A stretch of DNA of 64,000 nucleotides from CALOCY01 sp942491975 (GTDB lineage Bacteria > Bacteroidota > Bacteroidia > Bacteroidales > Prolixibacteraceae), in NCBI GenBank assembly GCA_942491975.1, contig CALOCY010000004.1:124001-188000 (forward strand), in the 5' to 3' direction. The notes below the pieces were generated by a model. It made no database searches, had not been told where the DNA came from, and saw only the letters and a list, made by a program, of their open reading frames with translations. Below are positions 1 through 8,598 of the stretch, piece after piece. The translations under genes and the position numbers were made by a program. Each line of letters begins with the position of its first letter. The first letter of the stretch is position 1.

Positions 1-57
1 ATAACCACGAAGAACACCAAGTACACACAAAGACTTTTTGGACAGCCTCTTCTGCAA

Positions 58-462
58 TTACCAATTAAACCGGATCGTCTGTTTCAAACTGGGATGCAGG
101 CTCAACGGTACGGGGCTGGAGCCGGCTACACTTTCAATAAGCCGTTTTTCATCTTCGGCATACTTCTTTTTCGGAAAATGAAACTCCACTACCACTTCAG
201 CCACCCGGCGGGGATCATTGGCCATAATTTTTGTGACCTCCACTTCTGTTCCCGTAATGTCGATATCATTATCACGGGCTTTAATACCCATAATGGTCAT
301 AATACAACTGCCCAATGATGCGGCCAGCATATCAGTAGGTGAAAAATATTGGCCTTTTCCCTGATTATCACAGGGAGCATCGGTAATTAATTTGTTGCCT
401 GATTGCAAATGCTCACACTCGGTACGTAAATCGCCTAAATACGTTGTTTTTATGGTTGCCAT
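58..462 (-). CDS. OsmC family protein
   Basis: This 134-residue protein has the compact length and layout of the OsmC/Ohr family, which reduces organic hydroperoxides in the cytoplasm through a cysteine pair. The first conserved cysteine is visible in SLGSCIMT near residue 53. The usual second Cys-Pro-Val motif near the C-terminus reads SSPVPLSLHP, so serine replaces the resolving cysteine. Family membership is well supported, but classical two-cysteine peroxidase activity is doubtful. A TAnnTTTG-type -7 box lies at 494-501 on the same strand, which fits a single-gene transcript. The gene is divergent from ribE. Bases 1-57 downstream carry no recognisable gene. Confidence 0.88.
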   Translation of the reverse strand: MATIKTTYLGDLRTECEHLQSGNKLITDAPCDNQGKGQYFSPTDMLAASLGSCIMTIMGIKARDNDIDITGTEVEVTKIMANDPRRVAEVVVEFHFPKKKYAEDEKRLIESVAGSSPVPLSLHPSLKQTIRFNW

Positions 463-493
463 AATTCTTTGTTTTTATCTGTAAGTTAGATTA

Positions 494-501
494 CAAATCT
501 A
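494..501 (-). promoter_or_regulatory. Putative -7 box of the OsmC gene
   Basis: On the minus strand this reads TAGATTTG, matching the Bacteroidota TAnnTTTG box about 32 bases before the start codon. No clear -33 TTTG was found at the usual spacing. Confidence 0.45.
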
Positions 502-627
502 TGAAACAGGAATGGTGATTCCAATTATTCATCAGGGATAAAACATGCATATCCCATGTTCAAAATTCCCAAAATCTTTTAACTTCGCATTTGGATAATT
601 TCTCAATACAACTAAAAAACAACAGTT

Positions 628-1233
628 ATGTTTTCAGGAATAGTAGAAGGTATGGGAACCGTGGTAAAACTGGAAAAAGACCAGGAAAACCTGCACATTA
701 CCATGGAATGCCCATTTGTACATGAGTTGAAAATCGATCAAAGCGTATCACACAACGGCGTTTGCCTCACGGTAGTAGATGTAACCGAAACTACTTATAC
801 GGTAACTGCCATTCTCGAGACATTGGAAAAAACCAATTTGGGATTGCTTGAAATAGGTTCGAAGGCAAACCTGGAACGTAGCATGCCTATGAACGGACGC
901 CTCGACGGACATATTGTGCAAGGACATGTCGACCAAACAGCCGTATGTGTTGATGTAAAAGAAGCCGATGGAAGTTGGTATTATACATTCGAGTATGTTT
1001 TTGACAAGGCCATGGCTAAAAAAGGATACATGACCGTTGAAAAAGGGTCGGTGTCGGTCAATGGCGTTTCATTAACTGTAGTTAACTCTACCGACAATAC
1101 CTTTCAGGTAGCCATTATTCCGTATACACAGGAGTTCACCAATTTTCACACTTTCAAAAAAGGAACAGTGGTGAACCTTGAGTTTGATATTATTGGCAAA
1201 TACCTGAGCAAAATGATGAGTTACGCCGATTAA
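628..1233 (+). CDS. ribE: Riboflavin synthase, alpha subunit
   Basis: This 201-residue protein dismutates two 6,7-dimethyl-8-ribityllumazine molecules to riboflavin in the cytoplasm. It starts with the family signature MFSGIVEGMG and contains two tandem lumazine-binding barrels, about residues 1-97 and 98-195. Each has the typical SVNGVSLTVV-type segment: HNGVCLTVVDV near 48 and VNGVSLTVVNS near 145. Length matches the family. It stands alone here, divergent from the OsmC gene, with no other riboflavin gene in the window. A GC-rich inverted repeat follows at 1369-1403. Confidence 0.96.
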   Translation: MFSGIVEGMGTVVKLEKDQENLHITMECPFVHELKIDQSVSHNGVCLTVVDVTETTYTVTAILETLEKTNLGLLEIGSKANLERSMPMNGRLDGHIVQGHVDQTAVCVDVKEADGSWYYTFEYVFDKAMAKKGYMTVEKGSVSVNGVSLTVVNSTDNTFQVAIIPYTQEFTNFHTFKKGTVVNLEFDIIGKYLSKMMSYAD

Positions 1234-1368
1234 GTAAGACCGAAGTTGAGCATTGAGAATCAAGAGTCAAAATCAAGACAAAAGATCATCTGTTTTTAGG
1301 AGGATAAACACAATATTTTATGCAAAATATATAGCGATTTTCAATAAAAATTTCTGTCAGACAAAACA

Positions 1369-1403
1369 GTGGGCGGGAATCACGTCTGGAGTACCCGCCG
1401 CAC
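1369..1403 (+). terminator. Possible hairpin after ribE
   Basis: GTGGGCGGG (1369-1377) pairs with CCCGCCGCAC (1394-1403) with one bulged base. The T-rich tail is weak, so this could be a structural repeat rather than a terminator. It lies between the converging ribE and the gene at 1461. Confidence 0.4.
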
Positions 1404-1460
1404 TATTTTACACATATATACATGCAATTTATTTATCATTATTTTCTTTCTCTTCTTTGG

Positions 1461-2006
1461 TTATACCTTTTTAAAAATTCCTCCTTTTTCTTTTTTCAAA
1501 GCTTCCAAATCTGTAATTTTAAATGAGTCAAAGAATGTTTGATATTTTGATGCGTCAACACTCCCATTTGGAGCATATACAGTCAAAACAATAAAGGTTT
1601 CATTTATTAATATGCACTTTAAATGGTTAACTCCCATACTATAATCTGTATGAGTATATAGTAGTGTTGATGCAGGATATATTTCATTTATCTTCTGTTC
1701 CGTCTTTTCCTTAACGTTAAGCATCTGTTTTGTTAAATATTTTTCAATCTGTGTATCCAAAGCCGTCTTCTGATCTTTTGTCATTATGTTCATTGGCTTT
1801 CGGTAAATCTCTATCATATAAACGACCTCATTATTTGTATCTTCATTTATGACACCTTCGTAAAGCTTATAATCTGTCCGTTGAAGATCTTCCATAACGC
1901 ATGGAGTGGTTAACTCAAACATTCCATTGTCTGACTTAAAGGTATAATCTGTATTTTGAAAACTACAAATCACCAACCATGAAATAATTAATAAAAAGTT
2001 TTTCAT
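1461..2006 (-). CDS. Hypothetical secreted protein
   Basis: I do not recognise this 181-residue protein. The first 18 residues (MKNFLLIISWLVICSF) look like a signal peptide; a cysteine follows the hydrophobic stretch but the residue before it does not fit a strict lipobox. The rest is mixed alpha/beta, with repeated YKLYEGV/VVYMIEIYRKP-like strands and a C-terminal FFDSFKI segment that resembles small periplasmic proteins often annotated only as hypothetical. It converges on ribE. Base composition is more AT-rich than in ribE, possibly marking an accessory gene. Confidence 0.6.
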   Translation of the reverse strand: MKNFLLIISWLVICSFQNTDYTFKSDNGMFELTTPCVMEDLQRTDYKLYEGVINEDTNNEVVYMIEIYRKPMNIMTKDQKTALDTQIEKYLTKQMLNVKEKTEQKINEIYPASTLLYTHTDYSMGVNHLKCILINETFIVLTVYAPNGSVDASKYQTFFDSFKITDLEALKKEKGGIFKKV

Positions 2007-2649
2007 ACTATACGTTTTAGGTTAATTAAACTGTTTATGCGAATATAAGAGTTAAATTTTTATTCATTCCAATTCAGTAAATTATGATTTTCAGTTCTTA
2101 ATAGTATAAAAACACTCTATAAGGCACTAAAAATCAGGTGTTTTTTTACGATTACGCAATATGCTTGTCAGGTAATGAATCTCCCCGCCGCAAGCAGCGG
2201 GGTATCATGATGGATTATTATATTTTTTCGCCCCAAGGGGCGGGGAATTTAACCCAAAGAGATTAAAGATTTTAGTTAGTCTAAATCTTTTTTCAACTTA
2301 CTTCCGAATATACAAGAATAAATTGAATTTTGTATAGCCTCGGAGCGAAGAAGTGAACGGTGAAGGGATTGATGCTTGTACCTTCTTTTCGCATTCAATT
2401 GCCAATACATCGGGATATTTTCGATTGTTTTGCGCACAAGTCAGGAGACTTGCACGAGTGAATTTATATCCCTTTCAGTTTGTGAGTTTTTCTTGCAGCT
2501 CTTTTCTTTTTGAGACAGCCTCTTTTTACAAAAATTAGCCTTCCTTCACACTTCTTTAGAAAATCCAACGTTGTTTAACTTCTCTTCAGAAAAAGTAACA
2601 ACTTACTGTTTTACATTTGCTTGCGTAATAACCCTTAAAACTTTTTATT
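2007..2649. other. Gene-poor spacer with two GC-rich hairpins
   Basis: I see no convincing gene in these ~640 bases. Two GC-rich palindromes stand out in AT-rich sequence: CCCCGC (2183-2188) with GCGGGG (2197-2202), and CGCCCCAAGGGGCG (2229-2242). They are about 30 bases apart and look like dispersed hairpin repeats. A 61-codon open frame at 2353-2538 has an unconvincing, cysteine/serine-rich composition and was rejected. Confidence 0.5.
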
Positions 2650-3331
2650 ATGCACAAATTATTTTCTCCGTTCCCCCAAAGCATTATCATATGCTTTACA
2701 ATTTTACTGTTTTTGATCCCTGACACATTATCAGCTCAGGACCTTAATCAACAGGCTAAAGAAAAGCCTGAATTAAAAAAAAATTACACCACAAGCAACC
2801 AAAACAGATCTCGAGCTGAAACGCTGGACACTAGGAATTTCGAATATTGGGATCTCCAGCTCTGATGGTTTGATGAGTTTTGGTCTGTATGGTGAATACC
2901 GTCTTTCAAGAAGAAGCGGTATTAATTTTTCCATTAACCACAGAAAATATCAAAATGATCATGATTTTCCTGCTGAAGGAGATAGTTATTGCTATTTGGA
3001 TAAGCATTCAATTCTTTTTCAATTGCAATATAATTATATCATTGCCCAAGGAAAAATTTGTGACAAAATCTACTACGAATGGTATGCAGGAGCAGGAATA
3101 AGTTCAGGATATGAATATGTTGATACAGATAGGCCTTTTTTCAATGACCCCAATGGTAAACATCTTTTTAAAAATCTTTATGGAAATCTATCCACTGGTG
3201 TCCGAATTTTTAATAAAAAAGGTTGGGGGATTGGTGCAGAATGCAATATTCCATTCAGTATTGCATCATCCGTTAATATTCCCAGCTCATGGGAGTCACC
3301 ATTTAAGTTTTCCCTGTTTAAAAAGTTTTAG
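2650..3331 (+). pseudogene. Secreted/outer-membrane protein gene broken at an A9 tract
   Basis: The reading frame begins with a strong signal peptide (hydrophobic ICFTILLFLIP, then SAQD) and continues to a nine-A run at 2775-2783, after which it stops at 2865. From that run the +1 frame continues without a stop to 3331. It reads ...TLGISNIGISSSDG, then MSFGLYGEYRLS, alternating beta strands typical of a small outer-membrane barrel. With A8 (or A11) the two parts fuse into one 226-residue protein. The second part also has a TTG at 2870, but translation starting there would lack export. Whether this is decay, slippage, phase variation or a sequencing error cannot be decided here. Family not recognised. 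A clear terminator follows. Confidence 0.65.
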
Positions 3332-3375
3332 TCCCTAAGAATAACCCGTTCTGTTAATTTTGATATTCAAGTAAA

Positions 3376-3404
3376 GCTGTTGCTCGTAGGTAACAGCCTT
3401 TTTT
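3376..3404 (+). terminator. Rho-independent terminator
   Basis: GCTGTT (3376-3381) pairs with AACAGC (3392-3397), followed by CTTTTTT. It ends the broken outer-membrane gene and insulates ileS. Confidence 0.75.
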
Positions 3405-3431
3405 ATGCCCCGTTGCCGTCAAAAAAATTTC

Positions 3432-3439
3432 TATATTTG
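3432..3439 (+). promoter_or_regulatory. Putative -7 box of ileS
   Basis: TATATTTG matches TAnnTTTG 36 bases before the ileS start. A GTTG (3412-3415) lies 16 bases upstream, slightly short of the usual -33 spacing. Confidence 0.5.
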
Positions 3440-3475
3440 TAGCTGCTAAAAAATAACGCATTAAGTAACGCAATA

Positions 3476-6400
3476 ATGAACAAGAAATTCCCTGAATATA
3501 AACAGCTTGACCTGTCGCAAATCAACAAAGAGGTGCAGGAGAAATGGGAGAAAGACGATACCTTTCATAAAAGCATGACCACCCGTGAGGGCAAACCTAC
3601 CTTTGTATTTTACGAAGGGCCTCCTTCGGCCAACGGACAACCCGGTATCCATCACGTGATGGCACGGGCCATCAAAGACACCTTCTGCCGGTTTAAAACC
3701 ATGCAGGGCTATCTGGTAAAACGTAAGGCCGGATGGGATACACACGGACTTCCTGTAGAGCTGGGCGTAGAGAAACTGCTGGGAATTACCAAAGAAGATA
3801 TCGGCAAAAAAATTACCGTTGCCGAATACAATGCGGCATGCCGTAAAGAGGTGATGAAGTACACTGATCAGTGGGAAGAGCTGACCCGCCGCATGGGGTA
3901 TTGGGTAAATATGGACGATCCTTATGTGACGTTCGATAACCGTTACATTGAAACATTGTGGCATCTGCTTAAAAAACTGTACGACAAAGGGATGCTGTAC
4001 AAAGGCTACACCATTCAGCCTTACTCGCCTGCAGCAGGTACCGGGTTAAGTTCACACGAGCTGAACCAGCCGGGATGTTACCGCGATGTGAAAGATACTA
4101 CCTGTACCGCACAGTTTAAGGTGATACGTAATGAACAGTCGGAAAAGCTTTTTGATGGAGTAGACAGCGAACTCTATTTTTTAGCATGGACAACTACTCC
4201 ATGGACGCTTCCTTCCAATACAGCACTGGCTGTTGGGGCAAAAATTACCTACGTTAAAGTACGTTCATTTAATTCGTATACCGGTAAACCCATTACTGTA
4301 ATACTGGCTAAAGACCTGTTGAATACTCATTTCAACCCTAAAAATGCGGAGTTGACACTGGAAGAGTATCAACCAGGTGATAAAAAAGTGCCTTTCAAGG
4401 TATTATGTGAATACAACGGCACAGCATTAGAAGGTGTACATTATGAACAATTGATTCCTTGGATCAAGCCCGATGGCGATGCGTTCCGTGTGATTTTGGG
4501 CGACTACGTAACCACTGAAGATGGTACCGGTATTGTACATATTGCCCCTACATTTGGTGCCGACGATGACCGCGTAGCTAAAGCAGCAGGTATTGCACCA
4601 TTAATTCTCATTGACAAAGAAGGGAAAAAACAAGCGATGGTTGACCGTACCGGAAAATTGTTTTTACCAGAACATCTTGATAATGATTTTGTAACGAATT
4701 TTGTATGCGAAAGCTACAACGAATATGCCGGACGTTATGTAAAAAACGAGTACGACGAGAGCCTCACAAAAGAGGATACCACACTCGATATTGATTTGGC
4801 AGTGATGCTAAAAAAAGAGAACAAAGCATTCAAGGTCGAAAAACACACCCACAGTTACCCGCACTGTTGGCGTACCGACAAGCCTATTCTCTATTACCCA
4901 CTCGACAGCTGGTTTATCCGCACCACCGCTGTACGCGATCGCCTGATCGAACTCAATAAAACCATCAACTGGAAGCCTCAATCAACCGGAACAGGCCGCT
5001 TTGGCAACTGGTTAGAAAATCTGGTCGACTGGAACCTGTCACGTTCACGCTACTGGGGAACTCCATTACCTATTTGGCGTACCGAAGACGGATCGGAAGA
5101 GAAATGTATTGGCTCGGCCGAAGAGATGGTCAACGAAATTGCCAAAGCCATTGATGCCGGCTTTATGGATAAAAGTCCATACGAAGGGTTTGTGCCGGGC
5201 GACAACACTAAAGAAAATTACGACAAAATAGACCTGCACCGTCCGTATGTAGATGATATTGTGCTGATATCACCAAAAGGCGAAAAAATGTTCCGCGAAC
5301 CCGACCTTATTGACGTGTGGTTCGACTCGGGGGCTATGCCTTACGCACAACAACACTATCCGTTTGAGAACAATGATATTTTTAAGGATGTATTCCCGGC
5401 CGACTTTATTGCCGAGGGGGTAGACCAGACCCGTGGATGGTTTTTTACCCTGCATGCCATTGCCACCATGATCGATGATTCAGTATCATTCAAAACGGTT
5501 ATTTCCAACGGATTGGTGCTCGACAAAAACGGAAACAAAATGTCGAAACGTTTGGGTAACGCAGTCGATCCCTTCTCAACCATCGAAAAATACGGATCAG
5601 ACCCGTTACGTTGGTACATGATTACCAATGCCCAACCTTGGGACAACCTGAAATTCGATCTTAACGGAATAGACGAAGTGCGCCGTAAATTTTTCGGTAC
5701 CCTTTACAATACGTATAGCTTTTTCGCACTCTATGCCAACATTGACGGCTTTAACTACAGTCGCGAAGAAGTACCTGTAAATGAGCGCCCCGAACTGGAC
5801 CGCTGGATTATTTCACTACTAAACACCCTCATAAAAGAGGTACACGACAGTTATGAAAATTATGATGCTACCCGCGCCGGACGTGCCATCAGTGAGTTTG
5901 TGACCGAAAACCTGAGCAACTGGTTTGTACGGTTGAGCCGCAGGCGTTACTGGGGAGGTGAATTTACACAAGATAAGCTGTCAGCTTACCAAACACTATA
6001 CACCTGTTTGGTTACTATTGCCAAATTGATGGCACCCATTGCACCATTTTTTGCAGATAGGCTGTACGGTGACCTAACCAATGTTACCGGATGTGAAACC
6101 CAACAAAGCGTACATCTGGCACAATTCCCCGGTTACGATGAGACACTGATCAATAAAGACCTGGAAGAACGTATGTCTATTGCACAACAGGTTTCATCAA
6201 TGGTGCTGGGCTTGCGTCGCAAAGAGAAGTTGAAAGTACGTCAGCCGCTGGCTAAAATTATGGTTCCTGTGCTGAACGAAAACTTCCGGTGTCAGGTGGA
6301 AGCAGTGGAAGAGATTATCAAATCCGAGATCAATGTCAAACAGCTGGAATACCTTACCGATACTGCAGGCGTAATCGAAAAGAAGATTAAACCCAATTTC

Positions 6401-6907
6401 AAAGCACTGGGTCCCAAACACGGTAAATTGATGAAACAAATCTCGGGCATTGTCAATGGAATGGGGCAGGATGATATTGCTACATTTGAGGCCAACGGTT
6501 CATTTGAAATTGAAGCTGAAGGAGAGCCAATTACACTGGCATTGGAAGATGTGGAAATCATGTCGGAAGATATTCCGGGATGGCTGGTTGCCAGTGAAAA
6601 CGGACTTACCGTAGCACTTGACGTAACTGTAACCGATGAGTTGCGTTACGAAGGGATTGCCCGCGAGTTTATTAACCGTATTCAGAACCTGCGTAAAGAG
6701 AGCGATTTTGAGGTAACCGATAAGATCAACCTGCGAATCATGAAACATGGGTTATTCAATGAAGCAATATTGAAACATCAGGAGTATATCAGCAACCAGA
6801 CCTTGGCTGCTTCATTGGAGTTGGTCGACATGCTGAATGAATCAACAGCTAAAAAAGTCGACATCAACGATGTGGAAATATTGATTGGGATTGAAAAACA
6901 AGGGTGA
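3476..6907 (+). CDS. ileS: Isoleucyl-tRNA synthetase
   Basis: This class I aminoacyl-tRNA synthetase charges tRNA-Ile in the cytoplasm. At 1143 residues it is the long form common in Bacteroidota. The HIGH-type motif is GIHH at residues 57-60 after EGPPSANGQPG. The KMSKR loop (KMSKRLGN) is near residue 690. The editing CP1 domain lies between them (about 190-430, with TTTPWTLPSN), and the anticodon-binding domain follows to the end. A -7 box (3432-3439) precedes the gene. The dksA-like gene and lspA follow on the same strand, an order common in the phylum. No rupture is seen. Confidence 0.98.
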   Translation: MNKKFPEYKQLDLSQINKEVQEKWEKDDTFHKSMTTREGKPTFVFYEGPPSANGQPGIHHVMARAIKDTFCRFKTMQGYLVKRKAGWDTHGLPVELGVEKLLGITKEDIGKKITVAEYNAACRKEVMKYTDQWEELTRRMGYWVNMDDPYVTFDNRYIETLWHLLKKLYDKGMLYKGYTIQPYSPAAGTGLSSHELNQPGCYRDVKDTTCTAQFKVIRNEQSEKLFDGVDSELYFLAWTTTPWTLPSNTALAVGAKITYVKVRSFNSYTGKPITVILAKDLLNTHFNPKNAELTLEEYQPGDKKVPFKVLCEYNGTALEGVHYEQLIPWIKPDGDAFRVILGDYVTTEDGTGIVHIAPTFGADDDRVAKAAGIAPLILIDKEGKKQAMVDRTGKLFLPEHLDNDFVTNFVCESYNEYAGRYVKNEYDESLTKEDTTLDIDLAVMLKKENKAFKVEKHTHSYPHCWRTDKPILYYPLDSWFIRTTAVRDRLIELNKTINWKPQSTGTGRFGNWLENLVDWNLSRSRYWGTPLPIWRTEDGSEEKCIGSAEEMVNEIAKAIDAGFMDKSPYEGFVPGDNTKENYDKIDLHRPYVDDIVLISPKGEKMFREPDLIDVWFDSGAMPYAQQHYPFENNDIFKDVFPADFIAEGVDQTRGWFFTLHAIATMIDDSVSFKTVISNGLVLDKNGNKMSKRLGNAVDPFSTIEKYGSDPLRWYMITNAQPWDNLKFDLNGIDEVRRKFFGTLYNTYSFFALYANIDGFNYSREEVPVNERPELDRWIISLLNTLIKEVHDSYENYDATRAGRAISEFVTENLSNWFVRLSRRRYWGGEFTQDKLSAYQTLYTCLVTIAKLMAPIAPFFADRLYGDLTNVTGCETQQSVHLAQFPGYDETLINKDLEERMSIAQQVSSMVLGLRRKEKLKVRQPLAKIMVPVLNENFRCQVEAVEEIIKSEINVKQLEYLTDTAGVIEKKIKPNFKALGPKHGKLMKQISGIVNGMGQDDIATFEANGSFEIEAEGEPITLALEDVEIMSEDIPGWLVASENGLTVALDVTVTDELRYEGIAREFINRIQNLRKESDFEVTDKINLRIMKHGLFNEAILKHQEYISNQTLAASLELVDMLNESTAKKVDINDVEILIGIEKQG

Positions 6908-6944
6908 TAAACAGTACATGGTGTTGTGCATTGAATTTTTTTTT

Positions 6945-6952
6945 TAACTTTG
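6945..6952 (+). promoter_or_regulatory. Putative promoter of the DksA/TraR-like gene
   Basis: TAACTTTG matches the -7 consensus and a GTTG at 6923-6926 sits 18 bases upstream, close to the expected -33 spacing. This would give the gene its own start of transcription after ileS. Confidence 0.55.
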
Positions 6953-6998
6953 AGAATGCCTTATCAAAGGCTTTCCTAACTAAACAAATTTTCGGGTT

Positions 6999-7382
6999 AT
7001 GACAGAAAAGGTAAAATATTCTGATGCGGAGCTTGAAGAATTTAAACAGATAATCCTTGGGAAGCTTGAAAAAGCCAAACGGGATTACGATATTTTCAAG
7101 AATGCAATTACGCAGAATGATGGCAACGATACCCAGGATACTTCGCCTACTTTTAAAGTATTGGAAGAAGGGGCTGCTACATTATCGAAAGAGGAAGCAG
7201 GGAAATTGGCCCAACGTCAGCTCAAATTTATTCAGCACTTGCAGGCTGCACTTGTACGGATCGAAAACAAAACGTATGGGGTTTGCCGTGAAACGGGCAA
7301 GCTGATTTCAAAAGAGCGGCTTCGGGCAGTGCCTCATGCTACATTAAGCATTGATGCAAAAAATCAACAAAACAAAGGTTAA
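6999..7382 (+). CDS. DksA/TraR-family protein with degenerate zinc finger
   Basis: This 127-residue protein has an N-terminal coiled-coil (about residues 5-75) followed by the C-terminal DksA/TraR finger region YGVCRETGKLISKERLRAVPHATLSI. Members of this family bind the RNA polymerase secondary channel or related sites and adjust stringent-response transcription. Only one of the four zinc-ligand cysteines is left (C near 98), a pattern I associate with Bacteroidota members. Its position between ileS and lspA is typical of the phylum. Which transcriptional role it has cannot be read from the sequence. Confidence 0.88.
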   Translation: MTEKVKYSDAELEEFKQIILGKLEKAKRDYDIFKNAITQNDGNDTQDTSPTFKVLEEGAATLSKEEAGKLAQRQLKFIQHLQAALVRIENKTYGVCRETGKLISKERLRAVPHATLSIDAKNQQNKG

Positions 7383-7463
7383 TATTAACCGTTTTCAATA
7401 GATACAGAGGATGATTGGAAGTTTGGGCTTTCAATCATTTTTTGTTGTTAAGTAAACGAGGAC

Positions 7464-8138
7464 ATGACAAAACTTCAAAAATCCATATTCATTATTTTTC
7501 TGGTTTTAGCCATTGATCAGGTATTTAAAATCTGGGTGAAGACCCATATGTATATAGGACAGGAATTTCCCGTACTTGGCAATTGGTTCTGTATTCATTT
7601 TGTTGAAAATAATGGTATGGCCTTCGGATTTGAATTTGCCGGGAAATACGGAAAGATCGTCCTGAGCCTTTTTCGTATTGTTGCTGTTGCCGGTATTGGG
7701 TGGGTACTGCTTAAATTGGTGCGTAAAGATGTAAAGACGGGCTATATTATCTCCATATCGCTTATTTTCACAGGAGCAGCAGGCAACATTATTGATAGTA
7801 CATTCTACGGGTTGCTTTTCAACGATAGTTACAGGCAAGTGGCTGAGTTTTTTCCTGAAGGGGGTGGATATGCTTCACTGTTTCACGGACGTGTTGTGGA
7901 TATGCTTTATTTCCCGCTTATTGAAGGGCATTATCCTTCGTGGTTCCCGTTTGTTGGCGGAAACCATTTTGCTTTTTTTCGCCCGGTATTTAATATTGCC
8001 GATTCGGCTATCACTTTTGGGATATTTCTGATATTGCTGTTTTACAGAGATATTTTTAGTAAGCTGGAAACAAAAAAAGATAAGGAAGGTAAAGAAAATC
8101 ATGCCGGGGATGAACCCAATATGACAGAAGAGGTGTAA
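7464..8138 (+). CDS. lspA: Lipoprotein signal peptidase (signal peptidase II)
   Basis: LspA is the inner-membrane aspartyl protease that removes signal peptides from prolipoproteins at the lipobox cysteine. The protein has four hydrophobic segments. The catalytic aspartates are in the conserved GNIIDS (about residue 110) and FNIADSAITFG (about 175) motifs; the N-terminal AIDQVFKIWV and VENNGMAFGF motifs are also present. At 224 residues it is longer than the ~165 of Proteobacteria because of an insertion between the aspartates and a charged C-terminal tail, as in other Bacteroidota. It is the third gene after ileS and the DksA/TraR-like gene. Confidence 0.95.
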   Translation: MTKLQKSIFIIFLVLAIDQVFKIWVKTHMYIGQEFPVLGNWFCIHFVENNGMAFGFEFAGKYGKIVLSLFRIVAVAGIGWVLLKLVRKDVKTGYIISISLIFTGAAGNIIDSTFYGLLFNDSYRQVAEFFPEGGGYASLFHGRVVDMLYFPLIEGHYPSWFPFVGGNHFAFFRPVFNIADSAITFGIFLILLFYRDIFSKLETKKDKEGKENHAGDEPNMTEEV

Positions 8139-8211
8139 CACCGATTGTCAATCAAATTGTCGTCCTGATCACAATAGTTCTCAGGACTCCTTTGATTGTA
8201 TATCGGCATTA
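8136..8211. repeat. Palindromic element starting at the lspA stop codon
   Basis: Three nested inverted repeats form one long hairpin: CCGAT/ATCGG (8141-8145, 8202-8206), CAATCAAA/TTTGATTG (8149-8156, 8191-8198) and GTCCTGA/TCAGGAC (8162-8168, 8181-8187). Its ends, TAACACCGATTGT and ATCGGCATTA, match those of the element after mtnP (26165-26249), and in both cases the host gene's TAA stop forms the first bases. It could act as a terminator or be a small non-autonomous palindromic repeat. Confidence 0.55.
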
Positions 8212-8338
8212 ACTATTGTAAAATTAAAATACCACAAAGTGGCATCTTTAATAACAATTAGTATAAAAATCAAAGAAAATACTTGTGTATTTACAGGCAA
8301 ATATGTAAAATTGCACTCCGAAAAAATCATTTTTCGCC

Positions 8339-8396
8339 GGGCCTGTAGCTCATCCCGATAACTATCGGGAGGCTGAACATCTGATGCAAAATCAGG
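8339..8396 (+). pseudogene. tRNA-like remnant with a hairpin in place of the D loop
   Basis: GGGCCTGTAGCTCA (8339-8352) matches 13 of 14 bases of the 5' end of the intact tRNA at 8417. It is followed by TCCCGATA-AC-TATCGGGA (8353-8370), an 8-bp inverted repeat sitting where the D loop would be, then an anticodon-arm-like segment with CTGA/TCAG. No variable region or T arm follows. I read this as a decayed partial tRNA copy invaded by a palindromic unit. Function is unlikely. Confidence 0.5.
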
Positions 8397-8416
8397 AAAA
8401 AGGCAACGATTTTTTA

Positions 8417-8490
8417 GGGCCTATAGCTCAGTTGGTTAGAGCACCTGACTCATAATCAGGGGGTCCCTGGTTCAAGCCCAGGTGGGCCCA
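8417..8490 (+). tRNA. tRNA with CAU anticodon (tRNA-Met or tRNA-Ile2)
   Basis: A full cloverleaf is visible. The acceptor stem GGGCCTA (8417-8423) pairs with TGGGCCC (8483-8489) with one G-U pair. The D arm is GCTCAGTTGGTTAGAGC. The anticodon stem CCTGA/TCAGG encloses the loop CTCATAA (anticodon CAU). The T arm is CCTGGTTCAAGCCCAGG. CCA is not encoded. The body (GGGCCTATAGCTC..., A discriminator) resembles Bacteroidota tRNA-Ile, so a lysidine-modified tRNA-Ile(AUA) is quite possible; elongator Met is the alternative. It is not an initiator: the first base pair is G-C. Confidence 0.93.
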
Positions 8491-8598
8491 CTACTACAAC
8501 CGGTAGAATTTACGAAAACACTTGAAATCAATGCATTTCAGGTGTTTTTTGTTTTTAACACCTACCAGAATTACCCCTGTTTCTCCTTTTTAACGAGA

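Noticed and set aside
2183..2242. GC-rich hairpins considered as an RNA gene
   Set aside because: Two simple palindromes with no larger conserved fold; more like dispersed repeats.
2353..2538. 61-codon open frame upstream of the broken outer-membrane gene
   Set aside because: Composition (many C, S, F), no start context and no family likeness; lies in repeat-rich spacer.
3461..3964. 167-codon frame on the minus strand within ileS
   Set aside because: Fully inside the strongly supported ileS gene, with no family signature.
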